Assembly: GCA_035534855.1 (NCBI GenBank)
Contig: DATLRD010000027.1
Coordinates: forward strand, 1 to 64,000
DNA length: 64,000 nt
Source of the DNA: DATARH01 sp035534855
GTDB lineage: Bacteria; Pseudomonadota; Alphaproteobacteria; ATCC43930; CGMCC-115725
Direction: 5' to 3'
The notes under the pieces are model-generated. The model did no database searches. It was not told where the DNA came from and worked only from the letters and a program-made list of their open reading frames with translations. Position 1 is the first letter of the stretch; each line of letters opens with the position of its first letter. Made by a program: the position numbers and the translations under genes. Shown here piece after piece: positions 60,162 to 64,000 of the stretch.

Positions 60162-61784
60162 ATGAGCGAGACCGGCAGCCTGCCGTTTCATGAACTGTTT
60201 CCGCTGGGCGACGACGACACGCCCTATCGGAAATTGACCGGCGACCATGTCGCGACCGCCAGTTTCGACGGCGAGCGCGTCGTCAAGGTCGCGCCCGAGG
60301 GGCTGACTTTGTTGGCTCGCGAGGCGTTTGTCGATTGCGCGCATCTGCTGCGGCCGGGACACCTCGCCTCGCTGAAGGCGATCCTCGAAGACCCCGAAGC
60401 CTCGGCCAACGACCGCTTCGTCGCCTTCGACCTGTTGAAGAACGCCAACATCGCGGCCGGCAAGGTGCTGCCGATGTGCCAGGATACCGGCACCGCGATC
60501 GTCATGGGCAAAAAGGGGCAGCGCGTGTGGACCGGGGCCGACGACGCCGCGGCGATCTCGGCCGGCATCCGCCGCACCTATACCGAGACCAACCTGCGCT
60601 ACAGCCAGGTGGCGCCGCTGTCGATGTACGAAGAGGTCAACACCGGCGACAACCTGCCGGCGCAGATCGAGCTCTACGCTGAGCCCGGGGACGCCTACAA
60701 ATTCCTGTTCATCGCCAAGGGCGGCGGCTCGGCCAACAAGAGCTTCCTTTATCAGCAGACCAAGGCGGTGCTGAACCCGAAAGCGCTGGTCGGCTTTCTC
60801 GACAAAAATTTGCGCACGCTCGGCACGGCAGCCTGCCCACCCTATCACCTGGCAATCGTGATCGGCGGCACCTCGGCGGAATTGACGCTGAAGACCGTCA
60901 AGCTGGCAAGCTGCCGCTATCTCGACAGCCTGCCAGCGCAGGGCAACCAATACGGCCAGGCCTATCGCGACCGCGATTTTGAGCAGGAAGTGCTGGCACT
61001 GACCCGCCGGTTCGGCATCGGCGCCCAGTTCGGCGGCAAGTATTTCTGCCACGACGTGCGGGTCATCCGCCTGCCGCGGCACGGCGCCAGCCTACCGATC
61101 GGCATCGGCGTGTCATGCTCGGCCGACCGCCAGGTCCTCGGCAAGATCACCGCTGACGGCGTGTTTCTCGAACAGCTCGAAACCAACCCGTCGCACTACC
61201 TGCCCGAGATCGACGAGGCGACGCTCGGCGGCGAAGTCGTGCCGATCGACCTTACCCGGCCGATGCGTGAAATACGCCAGACGCTGTCCCGTTATCCGAT
61301 CAAGACCCGGCTCAGCCTGACGGGAACGCTGATCGTGGCACGCGACATCGCACACGCGAAACTGCAGGAACGGCTCGACCGCGGCGAGCCGTTGCCGCAA
61401 TACGTCAAGGACCACCCGATCTACTACGCCGGCCCGGCCAAGACGCCGACCGGCTACGCCTCGGGCTCGTTCGGGCCCACCACCGCCGGGCGGATGGACA
61501 GCTATGTCGATTCGTTCATGGCTGCCGGCGGCAGCTTCGTGACACTGGCCAAGGGCAACCGCGGCGCCGAGGTGCGCGCCGCCTGCCACAAGCATGGTGG
61601 GTTCTATCTCGGCTCGATCGGCGGCCCGGCGGCACGGCTGGCCCAGGATTGCATCAAGAAGGTCGAATTGCTCGAGTATCCCGAGCTCGGCATGGAGGCG
61701 ATCTGGCGCATTGAAGTCGTCGACTTCCCAGCCTTTATCGTGGTCGACGACAAGGGCAACGATTTCTTCGCCGCGATGACCTGA
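60162..61784 (+). CDS. fumA: Fumarate hydratase, class I ([4Fe-4S])
   Basis: 540 residues from ATG 60162, behind AGGGGGA. Oxygen-sensitive fumarase of the TCA cycle. The iron-sulfur ligands are spread as expected: Cys in LPMCQDTGTAIVMG near 105, Cys in AACPPYHLAIVIGGTSAE near 224 and Cys in VGISCSADRQ-like GIGVSCSADRQVLG near 318. The C-terminal subdomain holds KTPTGYASGSFGPTTAGRMDSYVD near 429. No frameshift. A sigma-factor gene follows 30 bp later. Confidence 0.95.
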   Translation: MSETGSLPFHELFPLGDDDTPYRKLTGDHVATASFDGERVVKVAPEGLTLLAREAFVDCAHLLRPGHLASLKAILEDPEASANDRFVAFDLLKNANIAAGKVLPMCQDTGTAIVMGKKGQRVWTGADDAAAISAGIRRTYTETNLRYSQVAPLSMYEEVNTGDNLPAQIELYAEPGDAYKFLFIAKGGGSANKSFLYQQTKAVLNPKALVGFLDKNLRTLGTAACPPYHLAIVIGGTSAELTLKTVKLASCRYLDSLPAQGNQYGQAYRDRDFEQEVLALTRRFGIGAQFGGKYFCHDVRVIRLPRHGASLPIGIGVSCSADRQVLGKITADGVFLEQLETNPSHYLPEIDEATLGGEVVPIDLTRPMREIRQTLSRYPIKTRLSLTGTLIVARDIAHAKLQERLDRGEPLPQYVKDHPIYYAGPAKTPTGYASGSFGPTTAGRMDSYVDSFMAAGGSFVTLAKGNRGAEVRAACHKHGGFYLGSIGGPAARLAQDCIKKVELLEYPELGMEAIWRIEVVDFPAFIVVDDKGNDFFAAMT

Positions 61785-61814
61785 CACGGCGGATCACCTG
61801 TCGGGACTGTTTGA

Positions 61815-62345
61815 TTGGCTGACAAGGGCGGCTTCGACGCGTTGCTGAGCGGTGACCGCCGGGCCTGGGAGGCGTTTGTGCGCCGCTATGCCGGGCTCAT
61901 CGTCGCCGCGGTGCGCGGCATCGCCTCGGCCTCGGGCGACATCGAAGACTTCACGCAAGATGTGTACACTCGCCTGTGCAAGGACGATTTCCGCCTGCTG
62001 CGCAGCTATGACCCGTCGCGCGCCGGGGTCTCGACCTGGCTGACGATCGTTGCGCGCAGCACGACACGCGACGGGCTGCGACGGCGCCGCATCGAATCGA
62101 CCCCGATCGACGCGGTGCCCGAGACCCAGCTCGCCGTCGACCCGGTCGAACCGGTGCAGCGCCTAAAGCTGCCCGAGGCGCTGCTGTCACCGCGCCAGCG
62201 CGAGATACTGGCGATGCTCTACGATCGCGATATGGACGTCGCCGAGGTCGCCCAGGCGCTCGGCATCGACCCGCAGACCGTACGCAGCGCGCACCACAAG
62301 GCGATGCTCAAGCTGCGGGCGCATTTCAAGGCCGAAGACGCTTGA
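61815..62345 (+). CDS. ECF-type RNA polymerase sigma factor
   Basis: 176 residues. Sigma-2 region: WEAFVRRYAGLIVAAVR and EDFTQDVYTRL near 15-55. Sigma-4 region: LSPRQREILAMLYDRDMDVAEVAQALGIDPQTVRSAHHKAMLKLR near 125-170. TTG start at 61815 with weak ribosome-binding signal. It is 30 bp after the fumarase gene and 72 bp before a membrane anti-sigma gene, so it may be read with fumA or from an own promoter. Target promoters are unknown. Confidence 0.9.
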   Translation: MADKGGFDALLSGDRRAWEAFVRRYAGLIVAAVRGIASASGDIEDFTQDVYTRLCKDDFRLLRSYDPSRAGVSTWLTIVARSTTRDGLRRRRIESTPIDAVPETQLAVDPVEPVQRLKLPEALLSPRQREILAMLYDRDMDVAEVAQALGIDPQTVRSAHHKAMLKLRAHFKAEDA

Positions 62346-62417
62346 CGAAAGAACCAATAGGTTGTGGGGATGGCGTTCCCGCAGGCATCGTAGAATATTG
62401 CAAGGAACCAGGACCGA

Positions 62418-62963
62418 ATGGCGCAACACGACCCGACAAGCGGCGACGGCATGGAACATCCGTCTGACAAGGCGGTGTGGGAATATTGCCGCGCGATCGA
62501 CTGCGAGACCGACGAGGCGGAGCGCTTTCTCGATCTCGCCGGGTTTGTCGATGCACGCCTCGACAGCGACGAGCGCGAGCGCGTCGCCGCGCTGCTGATC
62601 GCCGATCCCGCCGCCGCCAGCGACGTCGCCGCCGCCCCGGCGCTGACCGCCGCTGCTGCCACCGCCGAAGTTTCCGAGCGGCTGATCGCCCGCGCCGTCG
62701 CGCTGCTCGGCGAGGCGGCGCGCGGCCAGGTGGTCCCCTTCGCCCCCCGGGCCCGCCCGCGCCCGACCTTCACTTCGTTCGCGCGGTGGGGCAGCGTCGC
62801 CGCCGCGATCATGATGGCGAGCTGGCTTGGCTTCGCCCTAGGCACCGACGCCTCGACAGCCTACGACCACAGCGTCCAACCCAGCCAGGACGGGTTTCTC
62901 GGCGATCTGCTCGATCCGTCCGGCGGGATCCTGCACACCATCACGGATGGCCTCGAATCGTGA
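62418..62963 (+). CDS. Membrane anti-sigma factor
   Basis: 181 residues. Cytoplasmic N-terminal half (DKAVWEYCRAIDCETDEAERFLDLAGFVDARL near 18-50) is followed by one membrane helix near 118-140 (GSVAAAIMMASWLGFALG) and a short periplasmic end. This is the layout of anti-sigma factors. No HxxxCxxC zinc motif. It follows the sigma gene, and overlaps by four bases with a periplasmic-sensor gene. AAGGAACC precedes ATG 62418. Confidence 0.78.
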   Translation: MAQHDPTSGDGMEHPSDKAVWEYCRAIDCETDEAERFLDLAGFVDARLDSDERERVAALLIADPAAASDVAAAPALTAAAATAEVSERLIARAVALLGEAARGQVVPFAPRARPRPTFTSFARWGSVAAAIMMASWLGFALGTDASTAYDHSVQPSQDGFLGDLLDPSGGILHTITDGLES

Positions 62964-63442
62964 CCGCGCCGGCACACGACGGGGTGGCCGCAGCAGGGCG
63001 AGATCGGCGGCGGCTGCTTCAGGTCCTTCTCGCGATATCGCTGACACTGAATTTGTGTTTTGTCGGCGGCGCCTCGTGGGTGCGGCTGCACCACGCGTGG
63101 CGCCCCGAGGCGCGGGCCGCCGAAGTCTCCAAGGAGCTGCACCTGACACCCGAGCAGCGCCTTGCCTTCCAGCACTATTTCCGGACCATGCGGCTGCGCT
63201 TTCAGCTGATGCGGGCCGAGCTGGGCCCGATCATCAGCAATGCCTGGGCCGAGATCGCCAAGCCGCAGCCCGACGAAGCCAAGATCGAGCAAAATTTCGA
63301 ACTCGCCGGCGCCAAGCGCCGGTCCTTCGCACACGACGCGACCGAGAGCACGCTGTCGTTTCTGTCGACCCTGTCGCCCGACCAGCGCAAGAAATTCGTG
63401 GCACTGCTGCGCCAGCACCACGGCTTCTGGCTGCGGCATTGA
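62960..63442 (+). CDS. CnrX/CpxP-like periplasmic sensor (heavy-metal resistance fold)
   Basis: 160 residues from GTG 62960, overlapping the anti-sigma stop. One membrane helix (19-41, LLQVLLAISLTLNLCFVGG) anchors a helical periplasmic domain containing SKELHLTPEQRLAF near 57-70, the LTxxQ pattern of CpxP/Spy and CnrX proteins, and a second STLSPDQRKKFVALL near 135. His residues at 44, 45, 61, 72 and a HHGFWLRH end might bind metal. It completes a sigma/anti-sigma/sensor trio comparable to CnrYXH. The ligand is unproven. Confidence 0.78.
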   Translation: MTAPAHDGVAAAGRDRRRLLQVLLAISLTLNLCFVGGASWVRLHHAWRPEARAAEVSKELHLTPEQRLAFQHYFRTMRLRFQLMRAELGPIISNAWAEIAKPQPDEAKIEQNFELAGAKRRSFAHDATESTLSFLSTLSPDQRKKFVALLRQHHGFWLRH

Positions 63443-63473
63443 CCGCGCCGGCGAGGGCATTACTGCCCGCCGC

Positions 63474-64000
63474 TTATTTGGTTCCGAACAGCCGGTCTCC
63501 AGCGTCCCCCAGTCCCGGCAGGATATAGCCGTGGTCGTCGAGGCCCCGGTCGAGCGCCGCGGTCAGGATTGGCACGTCGGGAAAGACGCCGTGGACCTTG
63601 GCAGCCCCTTCCGGGGCCGCCACCAGGCAGACGAACTTGATCGAGCGTGCCCGCAATTCCTTGAGCCGCGAGATCGCCGCGACCGCCGAATTGCCGGTCG
63701 CCAGCATCGGATCGACGACGATCACGTCGCGCTCCGCGAGATCGTCGGGCAGCTTCAGGTAATATTCGATCGTCGCCAGCGTGCACGGATCGCGATAGAG
63801 CCCGATATGCCCGACCCGCGCCGACGGCAGCAGCTCGAGCATGCCGTCCAGGATGCCGTTGCCGGCACGCAGGATCGACACCAGGCACAATTTCTTGCCG
63901 GCGAGCACCGGAAACCGCGCCCGTTCGAGCGGCGTCTCGATCTCGACCTCCTCGAGCGGCAGGTCGCGGGTCGCCTCGTAGGCCAGCAGAAGACTAATCT
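63474..64000 (-). CDS. upp: Uracil phosphoribosyltransferase, N-terminus cut by window edge
   Basis: 174 residues visible, beginning ISLLLAYEATRDLPLEEVEI at the edge; about 35 N-terminal residues are missing. The PRPP loop VVDPMLATGNSAVAAIS lies near visible residue 92, the uracil-site end PGLGDAGDRLFGTK closes the protein, and GHIGLYRDPCT near 62 is family-typical. It makes UMP from uracil and PRPP. Convergent with the periplasmic-sensor gene, 31 bp apart. Confidence 0.96.
   Translation of the reverse strand, partial: ISLLLAYEATRDLPLEEVEIETPLERARFPVLAGKKLCLVSILRAGNGILDGMLELLPSARVGHIGLYRDPCTLATIEYYLKLPDDLAERDVIVVDPMLATGNSAVAAISRLKELRARSIKFVCLVAAPEGAAKVHGVFPDVPILTAALDRGLDDHGYILPGLGDAGDRLFGTK

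Overview
The window is about 64 kb of high-GC DNA (many G/C-ending codons) with dense, mostly housekeeping gene content and no rRNA, tRNA, prophage or intact insertion sequence. It looks like an alphaproteobacterial chromosome, most like Rhodospirillales and relatives. The evidence is a circularly permuted two-piece tmRNA gene next to an alpha-type sspB, the dapF-mtaB-ftsY block near ffh-rpsP-rimM-trmD-rplS-leuCDB-asd, the ilvIHC / miaA / serB / degP / hflCK / mrp / thyX order, and a Ser-variant sthA. The genus cannot be named from the sequence alone.

Layout. 1-3360: str operon on the minus strand (rpsL-rpsG-fusA-tuf, tuf cut by the window edge) with a clear sigma70 promoter. 3416-8015: three-subunit cytoplasmic molybdoenzyme of the sulfite dehydrogenase SoeABC type. 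8187-11104: MFS transporter and soluble transhydrogenase (plus strand). 11209-17924: a tightly packed minus-strand operon with nucleoside phosphorylase, DUF2064 transferase, GT-C mannosyltransferase-like protein, SPASM radical SAM, GT2, DoxD-like membrane protein, a frameshifted nrtS, OsmC and an AhpD-like protein. 18147-21166: SDR and two luciferase-like flavoenzymes. 21323-22668: GST and NUDIX. 22801-25902: ftsY, mtaB, dapF. 25957-29689: exported His/Arg/Val-rich protein, flavin reductase, DHA2 efflux pump and its probable regulator. 29950-36911: ffh, rpsP, rimM, trmD, rplS, leuC, leuD, leuB. 36925-40776: a minus-strand catabolic-looking cluster (cysteine hydrolase, maleylacetate-reductase-like enzyme, VOC protein, a decayed AhpD-like gene, Mpo1-like protein). 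40902-45890: asd, yejE, yejF and a formyltransferase. 45939-50744: glgA, ilvC, ilvH, ilvI. 50834-58986: miaA, serB, degP, DUF2065, hflC, hflK, mrp, thyX. 59120-60025: tmRNA and sspB. 60162-63442: class I fumarase, an ECF sigma factor, a membrane anti-sigma and a CnrX/CpxP-like periplasmic sensor. 63474-64000: upp, cut by the edge.

The items most worth following are: (1) the phosphorylase / DUF2064 / GT-C / radical SAM / GT2 / DoxD operon, whose enzyme set recalls arsenosugar and hopanoid side-chain chemistry but lacks the marker genes of either; (2) a palindromic repeat between rpsP and rimM that carries the only usable rimM start and stays open in frame, a situation like the Rickettsia palindromic elements; (3) the direct neighbourhood of tmRNA and its tag adaptor SspB; (4) a promoter plus terminator hairpin in the ffh leader; (5) three decayed genes caught with recognisable lesions (nrtS, an AhpD-like gene with a 16-bp tandem duplication, and a SAM-domain cyclase remnant); and (6) the sigma / anti-sigma / metal-sensor trio. 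Most remaining genes are ordinary core metabolism (leucine, isoleucine-valine, lysine/threonine entry, SRP targeting, tRNA modification, membrane proteolysis).
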